NCBI GenBank assembly: GCA_017615435.1
Contig: JAGAAF010000050.1
Location: 1 to 33,723, forward strand
Origin: Bacteroidales bacterium
GTDB taxonomy: Bacteria; Bacteroidota; Bacteroidia; Bacteroidales; UBA932
DNA: 33,723 nt
Direction: 5' to 3'
The notes beneath the pieces were generated by a model. That model was not told the DNA's origin. It saw only the letters and a program-made list of their open reading frames with translations, and did no database searches. Shown one piece after another: positions 1 through 7,497 of this stretch. The position numbers and the translations under genes are program-made. The number at the start of each line of letters is the position of its first letter. The stretch's first letter is position 1.

Positions 1-49
1 ACTGCGTAAGGAGTATTTCCTTACCTTGTCTGTAGAAAATTCTGATCAT
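1..49 (-). CDS. Start of an unidentified protein, cut by the left edge
   Basis: An open minus-strand frame begins at an ATG at 49-47 and stays open to the window edge, giving 16 residues (MIRIFYRQGKEILLTQ). It is too short to name. Support comes from a promoter-like element about 85 nt upstream (134-141) and from the fact that the only other nearby upstream ATG in the leader soon reaches a stop. A 7-bp inverted repeat with a 5-nt loop (GTAAGGA/TCCTTAC, 6-24) lies inside this reading frame, so it may be coding chance. The start is an inference; the alternative is that this is only leader sequence. Confidence 0.4.
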   Translation of the reverse strand, partial: MIRIFYRQGKEILLTQ

Positions 50-133
50 TTGCCTTCCTGCTTGTTCCCGGCATTTTGTCGGAAGGGGTTATACTTACGG
101 GTTAGCCGGACAGCACGGAGAAGTCCAGCGCGG

Positions 134-166
134 CAAAGGTAGATAATTTTCGTAAAAAGACAATAC
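134..166 (-). promoter_or_regulatory. Bacteroidota-type promoter reading left
   Basis: On the minus strand TACCTTTG (134-141) matches the -7 consensus TAnnTTTG, and TTG lies about 19 nt upstream (near 162-166). Transcription would start near 127-130 and leave a leader of roughly 80 nt before the ATG at 49. The interval 50-182 holds no other gene that I can see. Confidence 0.5.
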
Positions 167-182
167 CCGCAGCAAAAAAAAC

Positions 183-800
183 CTACGGTTTAAACGGCTG
201 CCTTGCGGCGATCGAGCGGCCGAGGGTGAGGGCGTCCGCGTATTCGAGGTCGTCGCCGAAGCCGAGGCCGCGGGCGAGGGTGGTGATCTTCACCCCGAGC
301 GGAGCGATCTGACGGTACAGATAGAAGGATGTCGTCTCTCCCTCCACATCGCCGCTGAGTGCCAGAATCACCTCCTGAATGCCGCCCGAGCTGATGCGGT
401 CCACCAGCTCGCGTATCTTCAAATCCGACGGGCCTACCCCGTCGATGGGGGAGATAATGCCGCCAAGGACGTGGTACACGCCGTGATACTGGCCGGTGGC
501 CTCAATGCTCATCACGTCGCGCACGCTCGCGACCACGCACACGATAGACTGGTCGCGCCTGGAGTCCGCGCAGATGGGGCAGAGATCGCCGTCGGCTATC
601 ATCATACACCTCTTGCAGTAGTGTACGTCAGTTGCGAGCCTGCCGATCGCGCCGGCGAACTGGCTGATCTCTTCCGCCGGCCTGCCGAGCAGGCTCAGAG
701 CCAGCCTGAGAGCGCTGCGCGATCCCACTCCGGGGAGTGAGCTGATCGCTTCCACGGCATCCTGAAGCACCTGCGAGGGGTAATTTTCGATTCTGGCCAT
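183..800 (-). CDS. recR: Recombination mediator protein RecR
   Basis: 205 residues, close to the usual family length of about 200. RecR works with RecO (and RecF) to load RecA on gapped single-stranded DNA during recombinational repair. The sequence shows, in order, a helix-hairpin-helix (SSLPGVGSRSA, about 20-30), a four-cysteine zinc finger (C62, C65, C74, C77) and a TOPRIM domain from about residue 85 with the conserved run around VRDVMSIE. The reading frame stays open far upstream through the oppositely oriented transporter gene. The ATG at 800 is chosen because the protein then begins at the normal RecR N-terminus and a -7-like box (TATCTTTA, 811-818) lies just ahead. It diverges from the PnuC-type gene. 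Confidence 0.95.
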   Translation of the reverse strand: MARIENYPSQVLQDAVEAISSLPGVGSRSALRLALSLLGRPAEEISQFAGAIGRLATDVHYCKRCMMIADGDLCPICADSRRDQSIVCVVASVRDVMSIEATGQYHGVYHVLGGIISPIDGVGPSDLKIRELVDRISSGGIQEVILALSGDVEGETTSFYLYRQIAPLGVKITTLARGLGFGDDLEYADALTLGRSIAARQPFKP

Positions 801-810
801 AACTGAGATG

Positions 811-838
811 TAAAGATAACTTATTTCGGTTAAATTTG
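811..838. promoter_or_regulatory. Divergent promoters, recR and PnuC-type gene
   Basis: Plus strand: TAAATTTG (831-838) fits TAnnTTTG and ends 4 nt before the transporter ATG at 843, so its transcript should be leaderless or nearly so. Minus strand: TATCTTTA (811-818) differs from the consensus at the last base and ends 10 nt before the recR ATG. The two boxes point away from each other inside a 42-bp intergenic gap, so RNA polymerase binding at one probably excludes the other. Confidence 0.5.
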
Positions 839-842
839 CAGT

Positions 843-1412
843 ATGTTTCTTAAAGTCCTGGAAATCTTCACCCTGGTCACGGGGCTCATCTACGTCTGGC
901 TGCAGGTCAGGCAGAGCAACTGGATGTGGCCGGTGGATATCCTCAGTTGCATAGCCGCCGCGATAACCTTCTTCGCGGGGCATCTCTGGGCGAATTTCGG
1001 ACTCAACGTCTACTACATCCTGATGGCATTCTGGGGTATGTACGCCTGGCTGAGGGACTCCAGAAAAGTCGAAGAAGGCGAACTGCACCTTAACAAACCA
1101 TCCAAAAAGATCTGCATCATCAGTATCGCGATAACACTCGTAGCGGGCACGGCCTTGATCCAAGTACTTCGCCTGCTCGGCGACCCCGCGCCCGTAATGG
1201 ACGGGATAGTCGGCATCCTCGGAGTGGTCGGCTGCTGGTGGCTCGCCAATTCTTACCTGGAAAACTGGCTTATCTGGATAGTCGCGGATAGCCTCACCAT
1301 AATCCTTTGTCTGACTCAGGGCCTCTACTGGCTGGCCGGACTCTCGGCGGTGTATGTCGCCGCCGCGGTCTGGGGCTACCGCCATTGGTCAAGGCTCGGA
1401 AAATACGTATAA
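843..1412 (+). CDS. pnuC: PnuC-family vitamin transporter
   Basis: 189 residues, a polytopic inner-membrane protein of the PnuC family, which imports nicotinamide riboside or, in related clades, thiamine or riboflavin by facilitated diffusion. Typical features are the N-terminal LEIFTLVTGLIYVWLQVRQS segment, NWMWPVDIL (where PnuC proteins carry a conserved Asn-x-x-x-x-Pro region), several hydrophobic helices, and the YYILMAFWGMYAWLR block. The C-terminal helix ends WGYRHW. The substrate cannot be read from the sequence: in Bacteroidota such genes often travel with thiamine genes, but no TPP riboswitch or thiamine gene is visible here. The GH2 gene starts 3 nt after the stop. Confidence 0.8.
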   Translation: MFLKVLEIFTLVTGLIYVWLQVRQSNWMWPVDILSCIAAAITFFAGHLWANFGLNVYYILMAFWGMYAWLRDSRKVEEGELHLNKPSKKICIISIAITLVAGTALIQVLRLLGDPAPVMDGIVGILGVVGCWWLANSYLENWLIWIVADSLTIILCLTQGLYWLAGLSAVYVAAAVWGYRHWSRLGKYV

Positions 1413-1415
1413 CAG

Positions 1416-3896
1416 ATGCTCTCATTTATCACCGTCCTCATCCTTATCACGATGTCGCCCGACCGCAACGCACGGCTGGACCTCAAAGGCGACAACTGGA
1501 CCCTGCAGCAGGCCTCGGAAATCGAGGCGACCGGCCAGCAGATAAGCTCCCGCCGCTTCGACGACAACGAATGGATGCGCGCGACCGTGCCGGGCACCGT
1601 CCTGACGAGTTTCGTCAAAGCCGGCGAGATTCCCGAGCCCACCTACGATGAGAACATCAACCTCATCCCTGACGCCTATTTCAACTCCGAGTTCTGGTAC
1701 AGGGACGTGTTCAGCGTGCCACCGGGATTCGTAGGCGACAAGGTGTGGCTGAACTTCGACGGTATCAACTGGAAAGCGGAAGTCTGGCTGAACGGTAAAC
1801 GCCTCGGCCTGATCGAGGGGGCCTTCACACGTGCGAAATTCGATATCACCGACCTTGTCCGCGCCAATAATTGCGTGGCTGTCAGGATAATCCCCAACGC
1901 CAACCCCGGCGAAGTGCATCCCGTGGACCTGGAGCATCACGTCGGCAACGGCGGCATCCTCGGCCTTGACAACCCTACCTTCCACCCTACCGTGGGCTGG
2001 GACTGGATTCCTACCGTCCCCGGTCGCGACATCGGCATCTGGGGCGACGTCTACATCACCTCCACGGGCTGCCTTTCCGTCAGCGATCCCATCTTCCGCA
2101 GCGAGCTCAACCTGCCCGACACCACCTGGGCGAAGGTGACCGTGGGCGCGACCGTGACCAACTCATCCGGCAAGAAGAAAACGGCCGTGCTGACCGGAAA
2201 GTTCGGCGGCTATTCGTTCACGATCAAGGAGAACCTCGCCTCGGGTGAAGCGCGCGATCTGACCACAACCGTGGATGTCCACGATCCGGATCTGTGGTGG
2301 CCTAACCGCTATGGCCGGCAGTATCTGCAGAACGTGTCGCTCGTCGCTTATGACGGACGGCGGGTGAGCGACCGCACCACCTTCCGCGCCGGCATACGCC
2401 AGATGACGTGGACCGACGAAGACGGGCGCCTGACCCTCTATGTCAACGGCCGTCGCTTTATGGGCAAGGGCGGCAACTGGGGCTTCCCCGAGCTGCTGCT
2501 TCGCTATGGCGACAGCGAGTACGACACTGCCGTGCGCTACCACGCCGAACAGAACTTCACGATGATACGCAACTGGGTAGGCCAGACGGGCGCTGAAGCT
2601 TTCTTCGACGCCTGCGACCGCTACGGCATAATGATATGGCAGGACTTCTGGCTCGCGAACCCGGCGGACGGTCCGGACCCGGCTGACGAGGGGATGTTTA
2701 TGGCGAACGCCGACGATTTCGTACGCCGCATCCGCCGTCACCCTTCGATCGGACTCTACTGCGGACGCAACGAAGGTATGCCGCCGGCAACCCTCGATTC
2801 GGCGCTTAACGCCACCGTGAACAAGCTGCATCCGGGGATGTGCTACATCCCGCATTCCGCGACAGGGCTGGTCAGCGGTTACGGTCCCTACAACTTCAAG
2901 TACCCGACCGAGACCTTCGGCCTCTGGGGCCAGGACCGCATCCACAGCGAGCGCGGAATGCCCAATATCCTCAATTACGAAAGCCTCACCCGTATGCTCT
3001 CTGCTGAACATCTATGGCCGCAGAACGATGCGTGGGGCCTGCACGACTTCGTGCTCGCGTCCGCGCAGACCTGCCGCACCGTGAACGAGGCGGTGGAGCG
3101 GGCGTTCGGATGGCCGGACAGCGCCGAACGTTTCTGCAAGCTCGCGCAGTGGGTGAACTACGACGGTTACCGCGCCATCTTCGAGGGCCGCAGCCGCGAC
3201 CGCCGTGGACTCTTGCTGTGGATGAGCCATCCGGCGTGGCCGTCGATGGTCTGGAGCACCTACGATTACTGGTTCGACCCGACCGCGTCGTACTTCGGCT
3301 GCAAGAAGGGTTGCGAACCGCTGCACGTGCAGTACAATCCCCTGACGAAGATGGTCGAGGTGGTGAACGTCAGCGCGGGCAAACATCCGGTGATGAAGGT
3401 GGCGGCGCAGTGGCTGGATATGTGGGGAAAGGAGATCAGCCTGCAGACGGCGGTTATCTCGTCGGTTGAGGATTCGACAGTGGAGGTTATGGAACTCGAC
3501 TATCCGGACGCGTTCGGCGATGTGTGCTACCTGCGGCTCGAGCTTGCGGAGAACGACCGCACCGTCGGCACTAACTTCTATGTCCAAGGCAGGGAAGAGT
3601 ACAACTTCCGTGCGCTGAACGAACTGCCGCTCGCGACCGTCAGCACCGGCGGAGACATCACGGACGACGGTGGAGAGTGGGTGGTGAACTACTTCGTGTC
3701 CAACATCGGCGGTGTGCCTGCGCTTATGCTGCACGCGGTCGTGCGCGACGCGAAGGGCGAGAGGGTGCTGCCGGCGTACTGGTCGGACAACTATGTGCAT
3801 CTGATGCCCGGCGAGAGCAGGACGCTCACCGTGGAAATAAAAAAAGCTGACTGCAAGGGTCAGCCTCAGGTGAGTCTCGAAGGATTTAATCTTTGA
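1416..3896 (+). CDS. Glycoside hydrolase family 2 exo-glycosidase
   Basis: 826 residues with the GH2 layout: an N-terminal galactose-binding-like jelly roll (about 20-190, with WRATVPGTVL-like and YRDVF/WLNGKRLG motifs), an immunoglobulin-like domain, a TIM barrel, and C-terminal beta domains. The likely acid/base is E453 in GRNEG and the likely nucleophile E512 in HSERGMPN. The organisation and the C-terminal Ig-like part resemble exo-beta-D-glucosaminidase or beta-mannosidase members, so substrate is uncertain. A hydrophobic start (LSFITVLILITM) could be a weak signal peptide but lacks the usual basic n-region and a lipobox cysteine. It follows the PnuC-type gene by 3 nt, so it is probably cotranscribed. 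Its last 11 nt overlap the convergent membrane-protein gene. Confidence 0.85.
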   Translation: MLSFITVLILITMSPDRNARLDLKGDNWTLQQASEIEATGQQISSRRFDDNEWMRATVPGTVLTSFVKAGEIPEPTYDENINLIPDAYFNSEFWYRDVFSVPPGFVGDKVWLNFDGINWKAEVWLNGKRLGLIEGAFTRAKFDITDLVRANNCVAVRIIPNANPGEVHPVDLEHHVGNGGILGLDNPTFHPTVGWDWIPTVPGRDIGIWGDVYITSTGCLSVSDPIFRSELNLPDTTWAKVTVGATVTNSSGKKKTAVLTGKFGGYSFTIKENLASGEARDLTTTVDVHDPDLWWPNRYGRQYLQNVSLVAYDGRRVSDRTTFRAGIRQMTWTDEDGRLTLYVNGRRFMGKGGNWGFPELLLRYGDSEYDTAVRYHAEQNFTMIRNWVGQTGAEAFFDACDRYGIMIWQDFWLANPADGPDPADEGMFMANADDFVRRIRRHPSIGLYCGRNEGMPPATLDSALNATVNKLHPGMCYIPHSATGLVSGYGPYNFKYPTETFGLWGQDRIHSERGMPNILNYESLTRMLSAEHLWPQNDAWGLHDFVLASAQTCRTVNEAVERAFGWPDSAERFCKLAQWVNYDGYRAIFEGRSRDRRGLLLWMSHPAWPSMVWSTYDYWFDPTASYFGCKKGCEPLHVQYNPLTKMVEVVNVSAGKHPVMKVAAQWLDMWGKEISLQTAVISSVEDSTVEVMELDYPDAFGDVCYLRLELAENDRTVGTNFYVQGREEYNFRALNELPLATVSTGGDITDDGGEWVVNYFVSNIGGVPALMLHAVVRDAKGERVLPAYWSDNYVHLMPGESRTLTVEIKKADCKGQPQVSLEGFNL

Positions 3897-4581
3897 ACCT
3901 GTAGATTCTCCGGGCTCTGGAGCGGATAACGAATCTGTTCACCAGCGGGTCGGTCAGCCTCATCATAAGGCCCACGGCCACCGCCGAGACCAGTGTGCCC
4001 ACTCCCAGGATAGGTTGCGCTCCGGGGCCAAGGATATTTCCCCAGAACACCAGGCAGAGAATGCACGAAATCACGAGCAGAGTGCAGTCCATTATCACTT
4101 TGTTGTTTCCGAACTTGCCTCCGAATGCACGCGTGAAAGCGTTGACAGTCATTTCCGCGGGGAGCATCCACGCTCTCGCCGCCACCTCCACCGACACGCC
4201 GAACGCTGTCACAATGCAGCTGACAAGGATAAAGAAGAAGCGAAGTTCGAGAGTGCCTGGCACCAGCCCCAGATGGTTCAGGATCCACACGAAATTGTCC
4301 ACCATGTAGCCCAGAAGGGCGTTCGCCACTAGCTGGAGCAGATCGATCAGCTTGAAGTCCTTACGGAGCACAGCAAGCTGCACCAGAATCAGCATGGAGA
4401 AAAGGGCCATATTGAAATCGCCGAAAGAGAAGCGGGGATACTTGACCGCGAATGCGTACTGAACGCCATTCAGGGCGCTGACTCCAAGGTTGGACTGCAC
4501 GGCGAAGGCGATGCCGAGGGCTATGAACAGGAGCCCCACTGTCGCAGTGGAATATCTTCCAAGTATCTCTTTGAACGACAT
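3886..4581 (-). CDS. YczE/YyaS/YitT-type integral membrane protein
   Basis: 231 residues with about five or six hydrophobic helices and the family pattern LGIAFAVQSNLGVSALNG near the N-terminus, followed by GDFNMALFSMLIL. A second conserved part carries EVAARAWMLPAEMTVNAFT and GKFGNNKVIMD. Members are widespread membrane proteins of unknown transport role. No enzymatic motif is visible and I do not assign a substrate. The ATG at 4581 lies 7 nt after a TACCTTTG box, so the mRNA is predicted to be leaderless. The 3' end overlaps the GH2 gene by 11 nt in convergent orientation. It diverges from rpsA. Confidence 0.75.
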   Translation of the reverse strand: MSFKEILGRYSTATVGLLFIALGIAFAVQSNLGVSALNGVQYAFAVKYPRFSFGDFNMALFSMLILVQLAVLRKDFKLIDLLQLVANALLGYMVDNFVWILNHLGLVPGTLELRFFFILVSCIVTAFGVSVEVAARAWMLPAEMTVNAFTRAFGGKFGNNKVIMDCTLLVISCILCLVFWGNILGPGAQPILGVGTLVSAVAVGLMMRLTDPLVNRFVIRSRARRIYRFKD

Positions 4582-4585
4582 ATAG

Positions 4586-4616
4586 TTGCAAAGGTAAAAA
4601 ACTTTTGCTACATTTG
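4586..4616. promoter_or_regulatory. Overlapping divergent promoters, YitT-type gene and rpsA
   Basis: Minus strand: TACCTTTG at 4589-4596 serves the membrane-protein gene. Plus strand: TACATTTG at 4609-4616 with TTG at 4586-4588 exactly 20 nt upstream serves rpsA. The rpsA -33 element abuts the -7 box of the other gene, so the two promoters should compete for polymerase. Confidence 0.6.
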
Positions 4617-4701
4617 CCCGCTTTTCGCCTCTAGCGCGAGCGCGCGAAAGCCGGAAAGCCTGTGTTTAAGTTTAACCCTTTAATTATCATTGCCACACAT
4701 T
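4617..4701 (+). promoter_or_regulatory. GC-rich rpsA leader
   Basis: About 80 nt separate the -7 box from the rpsA ATG, which is long compared with the near-zero leaders of neighbouring genes. The first half is GC-rich and self-complementary (CTTTTCGC near 4620-4627 against GCGCGAAAG near 4642-4650, with GCGCGAGCGCGC between). The second half is AT-rich and unstructured (TTTAACCCTTTAATTATC). S1 represses its own translation in Gammaproteobacteria through a structured leader. A comparable role here is inference. Confidence 0.35.
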
Positions 4702-6684
4702 ATGGCAGAAACAACAAAGAAACCCGCAACCCGTAAGAAGGCTGTCAAGAAGGAAGAGACCCCCGCAGTGGAGACTCCCGTAGCAGTCGAAGAAGTAACC
4801 GTAGAGGCTCCCGTGGAGGAGGCAGCTCCCGTAGTGGAAGAGGCTCCCGCAGAGGCTCCTGCAGAGGAGAAGAAAGCCCCTAAGGCAAAGAAGGTTGCAA
4901 AGGCAGAAGAAGTGAAACCCGCACGCCTCAATGCGTCGATCGATCCGAAAGATTTCGATTGGGAAGCTTTCGAGCAGGGCGGAGTCTATGCGACAGAGGA
5001 TAAGACAGCTGTCGAGGACGCTTACAATGCCACACTCAACAAGGTCGTTGAGAATGAAGTAGTCGAAGGTGAAGTCACCGAGATCAACAAGCGCGAAGTT
5101 ATCGTCAGCATCGGCGGTAAGAGCGAGGGTGTCATTTCTGCAGCGGATTTCCGCTACAACCCTGATCTCAAGGTCGGTGACAAGGTAGAAGTATTCGTAG
5201 AGTCGGCCGAGGACAAGAAGGGCCAGCTCGTGCTTTCTCACAAGAAGGCCCGCGCTCTCAAGTCCTGGGACCGCGTCAGCGAGGCTTTCGAGAAGGACGA
5301 GATCGTCAAGGGCTATGTGAAGACCCGCACGAAGGGCGGTATGATCGTAGACGTTTTCGGTATCGAAGCTTTCCTCCCCGGCAGCCACATCGATATCAAG
5401 CCTATCCACGATTACGACCAGTATGTCGGTCAGACGATAGACTTCAAGATCGTCAAGATCAACCAGGAGTTCCACAATGTGGTCGTCTCTCACAAGGCTC
5501 TGCTCGAGGCTGAGCAGGAGGCCAAGAGGGCTGAACTCATCGGTAAGCTTGAGAAGGGACAGGTCCTCGAGGGCGAGGTCAAGAACATCACCAATTACGG
5601 TGTGTTCGTGGACCTTGGCGGAGTGGACGGTCTCATCCACATCACCGATCTCTCCTGGGGTCGTATCAACCACCCCGAGAAGGTCGTCTCGCTCGGCGAG
5701 AAGATCAAGGTGGTCGTTCTCGACTTCAACGATCAGCAGAAGAGGATTGCTCTTGGACTCAAGCAGCTCACCCCTCATCCTTGGGACAACCTCGATCCCA
5801 ACCTCAAGGTTGGTGACAAGGTCACCGGTAAGGTCATTCTCATCGCCGACTACGGCGCATTCATCGAGATTGAACCCGGTGTCGAAGGTCTTGTCCACGT
5901 CTCTGAGATGTCCTGGAGCACCCGTCTCCACTCAGCTCAGGACTTCCTCAAGGTCGGTGACGAAGTCGAGGCGCAGATCCTCACCCTCGACCGTGAGGCT
6001 CGCAAGATGTCTCTCGGTATGAAGCAGCTTACTTCGAACCCTTGGGACAACATCAAGGAGAAGTATCCTGTCGGAAGCCAGCACAAGGCAGTTGTCCGCA
6101 ACATCACGAGCTTCGGCGTGTTCGCCCAGCTCGAGGACAGCGTAGAAGGCCTCATCCACATCAGCGATCTCAGCTGGAACAAGATCAAGCATCCTTCAGA
6201 GCTGGTCAACCCCGGCGACGAAATCGATGTCGTGATCCTCGAGTGCGACGAGACCAACCACAAACTCAGCCTTGGCCACAAGCAGCTCACTCCCAACCCT
6301 TGGGACGCCATCGAGGCGAAGTACCCTGTGGGTAAGGTGGTTGAGGGCACCGTTGCCAGCACCACTGACAAGGGCGCTACCATCACCCTCGATTCCGAGA
6401 CCGAAGGCTTCGCGTTCAACCGCGACCTCGTCAAGGAAGACGGCAAGACTGCAGTCGTGGGCGAGACCCTTCCTTTCAAGGTGATCGAACTCCGTCGCAG
6501 CACCAAGAGCGTGCTCGTTTCTCATCTCCGCACCTATCAGGAGGCGAAGGAGAAGGCAGTTGCTTCTGAGGCAGCAGCGACCAAGAAGGCCGTTAAGAAC
6601 GTCAACGCAAACGTTGAGAAGACAACTCTCGGCGACATCGACGCTCTCGCAGCCCTCAAGTCCAAACTCGAAAAGGGCGAGTAA
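4702..6684 (+). CDS. rpsA: 30S ribosomal protein S1
   Basis: 660 residues. S1 binds mRNA single strands and brings them to the 30S subunit. After a long Lys/Ala/Pro/Glu-rich extension (about 1-75), which is common in Bacteroidota S1, six OB-fold S1 repeats follow at roughly 120-185, 200-270, 285-355, 370-445, 457-530 and 545-615. Repeats 3-5 are the most canonical (for example NYGVFVDLGGVDGLIHITDL) and each ends near a P(H/N)PWD motif. Repeats 1, 2 and 6 are more divergent, as is usual. The ATG at 4702 is preferred over an in-frame TTG at 4690 because the protein then starts MAETTKK. Its TAA overlaps the rnz ATG by one base (TAATG), so the two genes are translationally coupled. Confidence 0.96.
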   Translation: MAETTKKPATRKKAVKKEETPAVETPVAVEEVTVEAPVEEAAPVVEEAPAEAPAEEKKAPKAKKVAKAEEVKPARLNASIDPKDFDWEAFEQGGVYATEDKTAVEDAYNATLNKVVENEVVEGEVTEINKREVIVSIGGKSEGVISAADFRYNPDLKVGDKVEVFVESAEDKKGQLVLSHKKARALKSWDRVSEAFEKDEIVKGYVKTRTKGGMIVDVFGIEAFLPGSHIDIKPIHDYDQYVGQTIDFKIVKINQEFHNVVVSHKALLEAEQEAKRAELIGKLEKGQVLEGEVKNITNYGVFVDLGGVDGLIHITDLSWGRINHPEKVVSLGEKIKVVVLDFNDQQKRIALGLKQLTPHPWDNLDPNLKVGDKVTGKVILIADYGAFIEIEPGVEGLVHVSEMSWSTRLHSAQDFLKVGDEVEAQILTLDREARKMSLGMKQLTSNPWDNIKEKYPVGSQHKAVVRNITSFGVFAQLEDSVEGLIHISDLSWNKIKHPSELVNPGDEIDVVILECDETNHKLSLGHKQLTPNPWDAIEAKYPVGKVVEGTVASTTDKGATITLDSETEGFAFNRDLVKEDGKTAVVGETLPFKVIELRRSTKSVLVSHLRTYQEAKEKAVASEAAATKKAVKNVNANVEKTTLGDIDALAALKSKLEKGE

Positions 6685-7478
6685 TGAACTTCTCGCTCCA
6701 GATACTGGGCGCGGCTTCGGCCATGCCCATTTCTGAAATGAATCCAAGCGCCCAGGCACTAACCGTGCAAGGGCGCTTGTTTTTGATTGACTGCGGGGAA
6801 GGCACGCAGCAAAGGATGCGTCAGATGCATCTTTCCTTCCTCAAAGTGGAGGCCGTCTTCATCTCCCACATCCACGGAGACCACATCTTCGGATTGTTCG
6901 GAGTCCTGTCGACTATGGCTATGTACAACCGTACGGAAGTGCTGCATATTTTCGGCCCCGAAGGCCTCGGACCCATCCTGAAGTTCTATCAGTCGTTCTG
7001 GGGCGAGGGGACAAACTATGAAATAGTCTTTCATAAAGTCTCAGTGGGCGCTCTCGAGGAAGTCTATGCCTCGAAGCATTGCCGCGTTTCCGCGTTCCCG
7101 CTTAAGCACAAGATAGAGTGCTACGGCTACCGTTTCGATGAAATCATCACTCCGCGCATGGCGGAGAAGCATCCGGCGCGCAGTTATGCGTATTGCTCGG
7201 ACACGATGCCTTTCCCGGAATTGCCGGAATATGTCAGGGGAGTTGATGTGCTTTACCACGAAACGACCTATCTGATGGATTTCGCCGAGAAGGCGGCGGC
7301 GCGCTTCCACAGTACCACTGAGGATGCGGCGCGCTGCGCGACGGCGGCGGGTGCGGGGCGACTGCTGATCGGTCACTACACGTCCCGTGTGCGTGACCGC
7401 TCCCTTTTCGCCCGCGAGGCCGCTGCTCTCTTCCCGAACGTCACCGCCGTTAACGATGGCGACGTCTTCGAACTATAG
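6684..7478 (+). CDS. rnz: Ribonuclease Z (tRNA 3' endonuclease)
   Basis: 264 residues of the metallo-beta-lactamase fold, at the short end of the RNase Z range of about 300. It cuts the 3' trailer from tRNA precursors. The metal-binding motif H62-x-H64-x-D66-H67 (SHIHGDHIFG) is intact. Further metal ligands are expected at the Asp of AYCSDTMPF and the His of LLIGHYTSR near the C-terminus, both present. A GEGTQQRMRQ block before the motif is typical of the family. It overlaps rpsA by one base and ends 19 nt from the convergent uvrB stop. That gap holds only a weak GGCGT/ACGCC inverted repeat. Confidence 0.92.
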   Translation: MNFSLQILGAASAMPISEMNPSAQALTVQGRLFLIDCGEGTQQRMRQMHLSFLKVEAVFISHIHGDHIFGLFGVLSTMAMYNRTEVLHIFGPEGLGPILKFYQSFWGEGTNYEIVFHKVSVGALEEVYASKHCRVSAFPLKHKIECYGYRFDEIITPRMAEKHPARSYAYCSDTMPFPELPEYVRGVDVLYHETTYLMDFAEKAAARFHSTTEDAARCATAAGAGRLLIGHYTSRVRDRSLFAREAAALFPNVTAVNDGDVFEL

Positions 7479-7497
7479 GCGTTTACAAAACACGCCC

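Noticed and set aside
1..182. Possible small RNA gene (6S, SRP or RNase P type) downstream of a consensus promoter
   Set aside because: None of the conserved cores of those RNAs was found, and a short open frame starting at 49 explains the promoter better.
4680..5931. Long minus-strand ORF opposite rpsA
   Set aside because: It is a shadow of the repetitive, strongly codon-biased S1 gene; its protein shows no plausible domain.
7479..7497. Two-way terminator between rnz and uvrB
   Set aside because: Only a 5-bp GGCGT/ACGCC stem with a 9-nt loop and no T-run on either side.
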